Of a DNA stretch of 40,000 nt, positions 1-7,895 are shown piece after piece. The stretch covers positions 1-40,000 of the forward strand of contig CABUIX010000016.1 in NCBI GenBank assembly GCA_902491795.1. The letters are read 5' to 3'. Below the pieces are notes generated by a model, which saw only the letters and a list, made by a program, of their open reading frames with translations, searched no databases and was not told the origin of the DNA. Both the position numbers and the translations under genes were made by a program. The stretch is from an uncultured Bacteroidales bacterium (GTDB lineage Bacteria; Bacteroidota; Bacteroidia; Bacteroidales; UBA932). Position 1 is the first letter of the stretch. Each line of letters begins with the position of its first letter.

Positions 1-960
1 CACGGCGCCAGGCTCGAAGGCTTCATATTCCGATTGTGTCTGGGTATCAAGATCGTGACGGTCGACAACAAACATTACCTTTTCAACATCATCCAATTCT
101 GAAACCAACTGGGCCGCCTTGAAAGATGTCAATGTTTTGCCCGCACCTGTCGTATGCCAGATATAGCCGTTGTCATTTGAATTCCGGACTTTATCCAATA
201 TCTTTTCAACAGCATAATACTGGTACGGCCTGAGTACCATCAAGCATTTGTCTCCTTCATGCAATACAATATATTTGCCTATAATTTTCCCAAGTGTGCA
301 TTTTTCGAAAAAGAATGAGGCAAACATATTCAAGTCATTGAACGGGATGTTGGCTGCATCGGTCCAATTGAATGTGAATTTATATCCACCATTGGGATTG
401 TTTGCAAAATATCGGGTATCTACTCCATTTGATATTACAAACAGCTGGATATAATCAAAAAGACCATGGAAAGATGTTTTGTGATAACGCTGGATCTGGT
501 TATACGCCTGCTTGAGTTCCACGCCGCGGCGTTTCAGTTCCACTTGTACCAATGGCAGTCCGTTGATAAGAATAGTCACGTCGTAGCGACATTTTTTGCG
601 TCCTTCCACTGTGATCTGATTGGAAACTTGAAATTCGTTTTGGCACCATTGCTGCCTATTGAGAAATTCAACCCATATACGTTTGCCATCAGACGTATCA
701 AGAGGATAAAGATCCCTGAGTTTTTTTGCTTTCTCAAAACGAGTTCCACCTTCAAGAAATATGAGAATCTTGTCAAATTCTTCGTCGGTAAACTGTGTTC
801 GGCCCAACTCGGACAAGCATTTACGATTATGAATTTCCAATTGTTTTTTGAAATTTGCAACGAGATTGGTCTCTTCAGCAATGTGGACATATTCGTAGTC
901 CATTTGTTTCAGTGTCGTTATCAGTCCCGACTCTAATGCTGCCTCACTCTGTATTGACAT
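1..960 (-). CDS. hsdR: Type I restriction enzyme R subunit (HsdR), N-terminal part, runs off the left edge
   Basis: Reading from the ATG at 960-958 leftwards gives 320 residues without a stop to base 1. HsdR is the nuclease and translocase subunit of a type I restriction complex, which cuts foreign DNA with HsdM and HsdS. Residues 121-143 carry a PD-(D/E)XK nuclease motif: Asp127 in RYDVTI, then Glu141-Leu-Lys143 in VQVELKRRG. A Q-type motif (LRPYQYYAVEKI) lies at about 243-254, Walker A TTGAGKT at about 270-276, and motif Ia (VMFVVDRHDLDTQTQ) at about 296-310. The rest of the helicase and the C-terminus lie outside the window, so hsdM/hsdS presence and integrity cannot be judged. The DNA is visibly more AT-rich than the biosynthetic genes, in line with horizontal acquisition. 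A weak TACATTTA element at 1013-1020 (minus) could be its promoter. Confidence 0.93.
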   Translation of the reverse strand, partial: MSIQSEAALESGLITTLKQMDYEYVHIAEETNLVANFKKQLEIHNRKCLSELGRTQFTDEEFDKILIFLEGGTRFEKAKKLRDLYPLDTSDGKRIWVEFLNRQQWCQNEFQVSNQITVEGRKKCRYDVTILINGLPLVQVELKRRGVELKQAYNQIQRYHKTSFHGLFDYIQLFVISNGVDTRYFANNPNGGYKFTFNWTDAANIPFNDLNMFASFFFEKCTLGKIIGKYIVLHEGDKCLMVLRPYQYYAVEKILDKVRNSNDNGYIWHTTGAGKTLTSFKAAQLVSELDDVEKVMFVVDRHDLDTQTQSEYEAFEPGAV

Positions 961-1046
961 GATTCTTTCAGTATAGGTGTTATTTTGGTTCTGGAAACTT
1001 CTTCAAGTTATGTAAATGTACTATATATTTTGGAAATTCTCAATTG

Positions 1047-1076
1047 TTTGACATTTATGGTGGATGCATACATTTG
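1047..1076 (+). promoter_or_regulatory. Bacteroidota-type promoter for thiD
   Basis: TTTG at 1047-1050 and TACATTTG at 1069-1076, separated by 18 bases, fit the Bacteroidota -33/-7 pattern. A second perfect -7 element, TATTTTTG at 1135-1142, lies closer to the gene but has no clear -33 partner. I looked for a TPP riboswitch between this promoter and the start codon and saw none. Confidence 0.5.
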
Positions 1077-1163
1077 CGTCCGAGGATCTTTACCTCAAAC
1101 GGTCCGGCATGCGACAAACTATGGGAATATTTAATATTTTTGCACAGTCAAATCTTGAACGAA

Positions 1164-1970
1164 ATGAAAAAATATCCTATAGTTTTGGCAATTTCGGGCA
1201 CTGACCCGTCAGGCGGAGCCGGACAGCAGGCAGATATAAAGGCAATATCGGCGACAGGAGGCTATGCTGCCTGCGCAATTACAGCTGTCGTGGTGCAGAA
1301 CACACTCGGAGTCACGGACATCCTGCCTGTGCCTGAGAAAATCATTGCGGAGCAGATCGATGCCGTATTTGAAGATATTGGAGCGGATGCGGTCAAGATC
1401 GGTATGCTCAATTCGTCAGATGTCATACGTACAGTACGCGACAGGCTCAAACATTACAAGGCCGGGAATATCGTCCTTGATCCCGTGATGGTGGCCACTT
1501 CAGGGGACAGACTGATAGAGGAATCTGCCGTGAAATCCCTGATGGAAGACCTTGTGCCGATGGCTAGGGTCATCACCCCGAACATTCCGGAAGCTGAAAT
1601 CCTTTCCGGGCAGAAGATCAACTCTCAGGAGGACCTTCCGGCTGTTGCCAAAGCCCTTTCGTGCGGAGGACGGGTTTCCGTCATGATGAAAGCCGGACAC
1701 TTGAGCGACGAGACACTCGTGGACATTTTCTACAATGCCGAGGAAGACAGATACATTGAACTCAAGTCAAGACGTGTACACACTCCGAATACTCATGGGA
1801 CGGGTTGTACGCTATCGTCAGCACTTGCCTCATATCTTGCACAGGGAATGGCCCTTGATGATGCAGCACGGGCTGCAAAGGATTATATCGCGAAGGCAAT
1901 CGAGTCAGGTTCGGAATATCAGATCGGGCACGGCCACGGGCCTGTGGATCATTTCTGGAACCGGAAATAA
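1164..1970 (+). CDS. thiD: Hydroxymethylpyrimidine/phosphomethylpyrimidine kinase
   Basis: ThiD phosphorylates HMP and HMP-phosphate to HMP-pyrophosphate, the pyrimidine half of thiamine. I chose the ATG at 1164 (MKKYPIVLAISGTDPSGG, 268 aa). The frame is open further upstream, to 1044, but family proteins begin here and the upstream extension crosses predicted promoter elements. Visible motifs are the substrate-binding SGTDPSGGAGQQADIK near the N-terminus, DPVMVATSGDRL around residue 100, TPNIPEAEIL around 135, and the ribokinase-fold anion-hole motif HTPNTHGTGCTLSSA around 206-220. The length is normal. It stands alone between the divergent hsdR and the convergent gltD and is followed by a terminator, so it is probably monocistronic. 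No other thiamine gene is adjacent. Confidence 0.95.
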   Translation: MKKYPIVLAISGTDPSGGAGQQADIKAISATGGYAACAITAVVVQNTLGVTDILPVPEKIIAEQIDAVFEDIGADAVKIGMLNSSDVIRTVRDRLKHYKAGNIVLDPVMVATSGDRLIEESAVKSLMEDLVPMARVITPNIPEAEILSGQKINSQEDLPAVAKALSCGGRVSVMMKAGHLSDETLVDIFYNAEEDRYIELKSRRVHTPNTHGTGCTLSSALASYLAQGMALDDAARAAKDYIAKAIESGSEYQIGHGHGPVDHFWNRK

Positions 1971-2010
1971 CCTATTGGCCGACGTCTTACCTGAATAGTC
2001 AGCATAACAA

Positions 2011-2048
2011 CAGCGCCTCGGGAAATCCCGGGGCGCTGCCTTTTGTTT
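2011..2048 (+). terminator. Intrinsic terminator after thiD
   Basis: A 12-bp stem with one G-T wobble (CAGCGCCTCGGG / CCCGGGGCGCTG) and a 4-base AAAT loop at 2011-2038 is followed by CCTTTTGTTTT. It sits between thiD and the convergent gltD. The stem could also serve gltD in reverse, but the T-tract is better on the plus strand. Confidence 0.85.
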
Positions 2049-2064
2049 TGGAGCAATATTCAGT

Positions 2065-3405
2065 TTACCTGCTCAGTCTGTCGTGCAGAGCCTTTGCGGC
2101 TGCAGCACCGGAAGCCATTGCCCGGACCACGAGCGAAGCCCCTGTCGCGGCATCTCCGGCATAGAAAACATTGTCGGGTATCTCGGCAGGAAGCACAGGC
2201 TTGAGGAAGCCCATGGCGATGAATACCATGTCTGCCTTTATGATCTCGGGCTTTCCGTCAGGAACCATCAGACGTTTTCCGTCCTCTCCGGTTTCCCATT
2301 TGACCGTCTGTACCTCGGCACCGGTGAGAATGCCGTTCTCTCCGATGAACCGCAGGGTGTTGACATTCCAGCGGCGTTCACATCCTTCCTCATGGGATGA
2401 ACTTGTCTTCAGGATGCGAGGCCATGCCGGCCACGGGTTGGCAGGATCGTCCGGACCAACAGGAGGCTTGGGCATTATCTCCACCTGGGTAACATTCCTG
2501 CATCCCTGCCTGTGTGCGGTGCCGATACAGTCTGAGCCGGTGTCTCCCCCTCCGATCACGAGCACGTCCTTTCCGGCACAGCTTATCCTCTCGGAAGAAG
2601 GTATTTCCGCACCGGCGAGCACTCGGTTCTGCTGCGAGAGCAGTTCGAGGGCCAGATACACGCCTTTCAGCTCACGTCCCGGGACTTTTAGATCCCTTGC
2701 GGTCGGTGTTCCGGTCGCCACAACATAGGCATCATAGCCGGGAAGACTTTCCGGAGAAACTTCAGTTCCGCAACGGAACTCGATTCCTTCTGCTTCGAGA
2801 ACATGCAGCCTGCGGTCCACTATTGCCTTGTTAAGTTTGAAATTGGGGATTCCGTAGCGCAGGAGTCCGCCTGGCGCCTCGTTCTTCTCGAAAACGCATA
2901 CCTTGTAGCCCATGCGGTTCAGCCGGTTGGCGGCGACCAGTCCGGCAGGTCCGGAGCCAATCACTGCCACACGTTTCCCGTTTCTCTCGGGAGATTCCGT
3001 GCGCACGTAGTTCTCGCGGAACGCGATTTCCGTGACGGCGGCCTCGTTCTCCCTGTTGGTTGTCGGTTCGTGCAGGGTCAGGTTCAGCACGCAGGCCTTT
3101 TCGCACAGTGCCGGACAGATTCTTCCGGTGAATTCCGGGAAATCGTTGGTCGCTGTGAGCAGCCTGTAGGCGAGTTCGAAGTCACCCTTCCATATTGCGT
3201 CGTTCCATTCGGGAGGACGGTTGCCCAGTGGGCAGGCCCAGTTGCAGAACGGAACACCGCAGTCCATGCAGCGTGACGCCTGGAGCTTCCGGTCATTGAG
3301 ATTCAGGGTCTGCTCCACTTCACCGTAATCCAATATCCTGTCGTGGACAGGCCTGTAGCCCGCTTCCTTGCGGGGAATTGTCAAAAATGCCTTGTAATTG
3401 CCCAT
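2065..3405 (-). CDS. gltD: Glutamate synthase (NADPH), small subunit
   Basis: GltD transfers electrons from NAD(P)H through FAD and Fe-S centres to the large subunit, which reduces 2-oxoglutarate plus glutamine to two glutamates. The 446-aa protein has N-terminal Fe-S cysteines at 46, 49, 54, 58 (CMDCGVPFCNWACP) and 97, 101, 105 (CPALCEKAC). The FAD-binding GSGPAG is at 149-154, the NADPH-binding GGGDTG at 284-289, and an FAD-closing GDAATGASLVVRA motif lies near the C-terminus. The order of domains is that of the GltD family. It begins three bases after the gltB stop, so the two subunits are translationally linked. It is the last gene of glnN-gltB-gltD and faces thiD tail-to-tail. Confidence 0.96.
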   Translation of the reverse strand: MGNYKAFLTIPRKEAGYRPVHDRILDYGEVEQTLNLNDRKLQASRCMDCGVPFCNWACPLGNRPPEWNDAIWKGDFELAYRLLTATNDFPEFTGRICPALCEKACVLNLTLHEPTTNRENEAAVTEIAFRENYVRTESPERNGKRVAVIGSGPAGLVAANRLNRMGYKVCVFEKNEAPGGLLRYGIPNFKLNKAIVDRRLHVLEAEGIEFRCGTEVSPESLPGYDAYVVATGTPTARDLKVPGRELKGVYLALELLSQQNRVLAGAEIPSSERISCAGKDVLVIGGGDTGSDCIGTAHRQGCRNVTQVEIMPKPPVGPDDPANPWPAWPRILKTSSSHEEGCERRWNVNTLRFIGENGILTGAEVQTVKWETGEDGKRLMVPDGKPEIIKADMVFIAMGFLKPVLPAEIPDNVFYAGDAATGASLVVRAMASGAAAAKALHDRLSR

Positions 3406-3408
3406 AAC

Positions 3409-6400
3409 CTAATATTGAATCTGGATGTCCTGAACCTTCTGCCTTATGGCGCGGAGACGCTCTTCCTCAAGCACCTGCTTGTACTCGATGGGGACGACCT
3501 TGACGAACAGCTCCGAGTAGCGGTTCCAGTCGTCGAGAATGGTCCTTGCGAGATTCGATCCCGTGTAGAGGTAGTGCTGCCGGATGAGTTCATGCAGTTC
3601 CCTGCGGTCGGCACTGTCTTCGAGCAGGCTGATCTCGACCATGTCCATGTTGCAGTAGTAGTCGAAGTTGTGGCCGGGATCAAGCACATAGGCCATTCCT
3701 CCGGACATTCCCGCGGCAAAATTGCGCCCGACCGGACCCAGGACCACTACCCTGCCGCCTGTCATGTATTCGCAGCAGTGGTCCCCTGCTCCTTCGACGA
3801 CGGCAATGGCTCCTGAATTGCGTACGGCGAATCTCTGTCCTACACGTCCGTTGACATACATCTCGCCCGAAGTGGCACCGTAAAGTCCGGTGTTGCCGGC
3901 TATGATGTTGTCCTCAGCCTTGTAGGTCGAACGGGAGAAAGGCCTGATGGCCACTCTTCCGCCGCTGAGACCCTTGCCGAAATAATCATTTGTCTCTCCC
4001 TCAAGACGGACATTGATTCCTCCTGCAAGGAAGGCGCAGAAACTCTGGCCTGCAGACCCCTTGAACTTGATGTTGATTGTTGAGTCAGGGAGGCCTGCTT
4101 CGCCGTATTTGGCTGCAATTCTTCCGCTGAGCATCGTGCAGAGCGTCCTGTCGGTATTGCAGACATTGTATTCGAGACTGATTTCCTCCTTCCAGTCGAG
4201 TGCCGGCCTTGCGGCCTTGATTATCTCGTCGTCCTTGACACGCGGCAGTGAGAACAGTTCCTTGGCCGAATGGTAAAGGGTAGTGTGCCTGTTGTCTTCC
4301 TTGTGCAGGATTCTCGAGAAGTCGATTCTGGATGCCTTGAGTGACGGATCGACGGGCTTGCGGACCAGAAGTTCCGTGTGCCCAATGATGTCATCAAGTC
4401 TGGTGAATCCCATCTGGGCAAGATATTCCCTGACCTCCCGCGCGATGAAGCGGAAGCAGTTCACGAGATATTCGGCGCGTCCGCTGAAATGCCTGCGGAG
4501 TTCCGGATCCTGTGTAGCCACGCCCGTAGGGCAGGTGTTCAGGTTGCACTTGCGCATCATCACGCAGCCCAGGACTATCAGTGCCATGGTGCCGAAACCG
4601 AACTCGTCTGCGCCAAGTAGGGCCATCACGACGACATCACGGCCGGACTTGAGCTGGCCGTCGACCTGGAGCCGCACACTCCCCCTGAGGCCGTTGCGGA
4701 CAAGAGTCTGCTGTGCTTCAGCAAGGCCGATTTCCGGGCTCGTGCCTGCAAATCTCATCGATGAGGCCGGAGATGCTCCGGTACCGCCCTCGGCGCCTGA
4801 GATCACGACAAGGTCGGCCTTGGCCTTCGCTACACCTGCCGCGATGGTCCCGACGCCGCTCTCCGATACCAGTTTGACGCTTACGGCCGCTTTCGGATTC
4901 ACGTTCTTGAGGTCGAAGATCAGTTGGGACAGATCCTCGATCGAATAGATGTCGTGGTGCGGCGGAGGCGAAATGAGTGATATGCCAGGTATGGAGTTTC
5001 TTGTCTTCGCGATTATCTCGTTGACCTTGAATCCCGGTAGCTGTCCGCCTTCGCCGGGCTTCGCACCCTGGGCAATCTTGATCTGTATTTCCTCGGCGTT
5101 GACCAGATACTCGGCCGTGACCCCGAAGCGTCCTGAAGCCACCTGCTTGATCTTGCTGGAAAGTGACACTCCGTCAATTTCCGTATGGTAGCGGCGGTTG
5201 TCCTCCCCTCCCTCGCCCGTATTGGAACGCGCTCCGAGTTTGTTCATCGCGAGTGCTATTGTCTCATGTGCCTCAATGCTGAGTGCGCCGAAACTCATTG
5301 CACTGACCGTGAAGCGCCTGATGATCTCCTCTTCAGGCTCAACCTTGGAAATGTCGATCGGATTGCGCTTGAAATCCAGGAAATCGCGCAGGAACACGGG
5401 CTCATCGGGATTGTCGGTGAAAGCCGAGTATTCCTTGTATTTTGCATAGCTGCCGAGCCTTGTGGCGGTCCTGAGCGCAGATATGGTCTCCGGATTCCAG
5501 GCATGCTTGATGCCGTCCTTGCGGTAGTGGAACAGGCCGTCTACTTCGAGGAAGTCGAGGTTGATGTCCTTTGCGTAGGCATGGGCATGGAAACGCAGTG
5601 CGTCAGCCGCGATTGTCTCGAGACCTATGCCGCCTATGGTTCCGCTTTCGGTACCGAAGTATGTCCTTAGCAGGGAGTCGCTCAAGCCTATGCTCTCGAA
5701 GATCTTTGCACCGCGGTATGAACGGATGGTCGAAATTCCCATCTTGGCCATTATCTTCAGCAGACCCTTCTTCATCGCTTCGATGAAGTTCGTCCTGGCA
5801 GTGGTGTAGTTAAGCTGGATCTTGCCGTTCCTCGTGAGGTCGGAGATTATCGCGAACGCCATGTAGGGATTTATCGCTGACGCTCCGTATCCGAGCAGCA
5901 GTGCGGCATGCATTGTCTCTCGGATTTCCCCGCTCTCGACTATCAGGGCGGTCTGCACGCGCTTTCCTGATGCTATCAGGTGGTGATGGACTGCGCTGGT
6001 AGCAAGAAGGGAAGGTATGGCAGCATGTTTGGCATCGGCTTCCCTGTCAGAGAGTATTATGTAGTTCGCTCCTTCATCGACAGCCTTCTCTGCCTTGGTG
6101 CAAAGGGCCGCAAGTGCCCTGCGCAGATTGCCGGCGGCGTCCCTCCCGGCATCCGGGCAGTCGAAGAGCATCGGAAGCTTGACTGTCTTGAATCCTTTGT
6201 AACGGATATTGCAGAGCAGGTCAAGCTGCGTGTTGGTCAGGATTGGATGCGGCAGCCTAACCATCTTGCAGTTGCTTTCGTCCGGAGTGAGGATACCGGC
6301 ACCGACTCTTCCGATATATTCGAAAAGCGACATCACCGTCTGCTCCCGAATCGAGTCTATTGGAGGGTTGGTGACCTGCGCGAACTGCTGCCTGAAATAG

Positions 6401-7890
6401 TTGAACAGCAGCTGCGGCTTTTCGGAGATGACGGCAAGCGGGGTGTCGTTGCCCATGGAAGAAGTGGCCTCGATGCCGTTGAGCGCCATCGGCTTGATCA
6501 CGTTGTCGATGTCTTCGGCAGTGTAGCCGAAGATCAGTTCACGGCGCCTGAGATCCGGCTCGCTGTGCTCCACCTTGCGGCCGCTGTGCAGGTCCTCAAG
6601 CTGTATGCGGTTGGCATTGAGCCACTGGCGGTACGGATGTTCTCCGGCGAGGCGGGCCTTGATTTCGGCATCGTAGTATATCTTGCCTTCGACCGTGTCC
6701 ACAAGAAGCATCTTCCCGGGTTCCAGACGGCCTTTTTCGGCAATCTCCGTGGGGTCGATGTCCAGAACTCCGACCTCGCTCGCCACGACGAGCATATTGC
6801 TCTTGGTGATGGTATAGCGGGCCGGACGCAGACCGTTGCGGTCGAGCATTCCCCCGGCATAGCGCCCGTCACTGAAAAGGATGGCAGCCGGGCCGTCCCA
6901 GGGCTCCATGAGGATGGAGTGATATTCATAGTAGGCCCTCAGCTCTTCGGAGATGGGGTTTTTCTCATTGAAACTTTCCGGCACAAGCACGGACATTGCC
7001 TGCGGGAGACTCAGTCCGCTCATGGTGAGGAATTCAAGCACATTGTCCAGACTGGCAGAGTCGCTCATGTCCGGCTGCAGCAGCGGCGTGATGTCGCTGA
7101 TGTTGCCGAGCGCCCCGGAGTTCAGCACGCTTTCCCTGGCTTTCATCCAGTTGCGGTTGCCGCGTATGGTGTTGATCTCTCCGTTGTGGCAGAGCATCCT
7201 GAAAGGCTGTGCAAGGCTCCATTGCGGGAAGGTGTTGGTGGAAAAACGCGAATGCACTATGGCCATCGCGCTCGTAAGCCACCTGTCCGTGAGGTCCTTG
7301 TAGTACTCTCGGAGCTGCAGGCTCGTGAGCATTCCTTTGTAGACGATGTTTCTGGTCGAGAGCGAACAGATGTAGCAGCCGCTCTCGCGCCGCTCGATGT
7401 GACGTCTTATGCGGTAGAGCTTCTGCTCGAATTCGGCTGTCTCGACATATTCCCTGCTCGTGACGAAAATCTGCACTACTCTGGGTTCTGTCCTCTCAGC
7501 CTCGGCTCCCAGGCAAGACGAATTTACGGGCACCTCCCTGACATGCATCAGGGAGCAGCCCATACTTTCAATTTCGGCCCTTATCAAATCGAGCATGCGG
7601 TCGGCGTGAGCCTTATCCTTAGGCAGGAAGACGATTCCGGTTCCATATCTGCCCTTTTCGGGAACAGGGATTCCCTGAAGGAGAATGAATTCGTGCGGGA
7701 TCTGGATCATTATTCCCGCTCCGTCTCCGGATTTTCCGTCTGCGCCTTCGGCACCGCGGTGTCTCATGTTCTCAAGCACAGTGAGTGCCTTTTCGACGAG
7801 TTCATGAGACTTGTCCCCGCGGATGTTCACAACCATGCCGACGCCGCATGCGTCGTGTTCGTTTTCAGGCCTGTAAAGACCTTCCTTCAT
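3409..7890 (-). CDS. gltB: Glutamate synthase, large subunit
   Basis: This 1493-aa subunit hydrolyses glutamine, channels ammonia and forms glutamate from 2-oxoglutarate. The start is set at 7890 (MKEGLYRPENEHDACGVGMV). The frame extends to 7938 but that would overlap the end of glnN, and GltB precursors have a short propeptide before the catalytic cysteine, here Cys15 of ACGVG. Order: class II glutamine amidotransferase (about 15-400), central domain, FMN synthase domain with the SGAEGGTGASPASS loop near 1035, 3Fe-4S cysteines 1109, 1115 and 1120 (CVMMRKCNLNTC), then the C-terminal beta-helix domain with repeated G-x-x-G motifs. All catalytic parts are present. It lies 5 bases after glnN and 3 before gltD. 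Confidence 0.97.
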   Translation of the reverse strand: MKEGLYRPENEHDACGVGMVVNIRGDKSHELVEKALTVLENMRHRGAEGADGKSGDGAGIMIQIPHEFILLQGIPVPEKGRYGTGIVFLPKDKAHADRMLDLIRAEIESMGCSLMHVREVPVNSSCLGAEAERTEPRVVQIFVTSREYVETAEFEQKLYRIRRHIERRESGCYICSLSTRNIVYKGMLTSLQLREYYKDLTDRWLTSAMAIVHSRFSTNTFPQWSLAQPFRMLCHNGEINTIRGNRNWMKARESVLNSGALGNISDITPLLQPDMSDSASLDNVLEFLTMSGLSLPQAMSVLVPESFNEKNPISEELRAYYEYHSILMEPWDGPAAILFSDGRYAGGMLDRNGLRPARYTITKSNMLVVASEVGVLDIDPTEIAEKGRLEPGKMLLVDTVEGKIYYDAEIKARLAGEHPYRQWLNANRIQLEDLHSGRKVEHSEPDLRRRELIFGYTAEDIDNVIKPMALNGIEATSSMGNDTPLAVISEKPQLLFNYFRQQFAQVTNPPIDSIREQTVMSLFEYIGRVGAGILTPDESNCKMVRLPHPILTNTQLDLLCNIRYKGFKTVKLPMLFDCPDAGRDAAGNLRRALAALCTKAEKAVDEGANYIILSDREADAKHAAIPSLLATSAVHHHLIASGKRVQTALIVESGEIRETMHAALLLGYGASAINPYMAFAIISDLTRNGKIQLNYTTARTNFIEAMKKGLLKIMAKMGISTIRSYRGAKIFESIGLSDSLLRTYFGTESGTIGGIGLETIAADALRFHAHAYAKDINLDFLEVDGLFHYRKDGIKHAWNPETISALRTATRLGSYAKYKEYSAFTDNPDEPVFLRDFLDFKRNPIDISKVEPEEEIIRRFTVSAMSFGALSIEAHETIALAMNKLGARSNTGEGGEDNRRYHTEIDGVSLSSKIKQVASGRFGVTAEYLVNAEEIQIKIAQGAKPGEGGQLPGFKVNEIIAKTRNSIPGISLISPPPHHDIYSIEDLSQLIFDLKNVNPKAAVSVKLVSESGVGTIAAGVAKAKADLVVISGAEGGTGASPASSMRFAGTSPEIGLAEAQQTLVRNGLRGSVRLQVDGQLKSGRDVVVMALLGADEFGFGTMALIVLGCVMMRKCNLNTCPTGVATQDPELRRHFSGRAEYLVNCFRFIAREVREYLAQMGFTRLDDIIGHTELLVRKPVDPSLKASRIDFSRILHKEDNRHTTLYHSAKELFSLPRVKDDEIIKAARPALDWKEEISLEYNVCNTDRTLCTMLSGRIAAKYGEAGLPDSTINIKFKGSAGQSFCAFLAGGINVRLEGETNDYFGKGLSGGRVAIRPFSRSTYKAEDNIIAGNTGLYGATSGEMYVNGRVGQRFAVRNSGAIAVVEGAGDHCCEYMTGGRVVVLGPVGRNFAAGMSGGMAYVLDPGHNFDYYCNMDMVEISLLEDSADRRELHELIRQHYLYTGSNLARTILDDWNRYSELFVKVVPIEYKQVLEEERLRAIRQKVQDIQIQY

Positions 7891-7895
7891 GCGGA

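Noticed and set aside
466..936. 156-codon plus-strand ORF at the left end
   Set aside because: It lies entirely within the minus-strand HsdR frame, which has nuclease and helicase motifs.
1077..1163. Possible TPP riboswitch upstream of thiD
   Set aside because: The conserved thi-box elements (CUGAGA and ACCUGA-type) are not present in the short 5' UTR.
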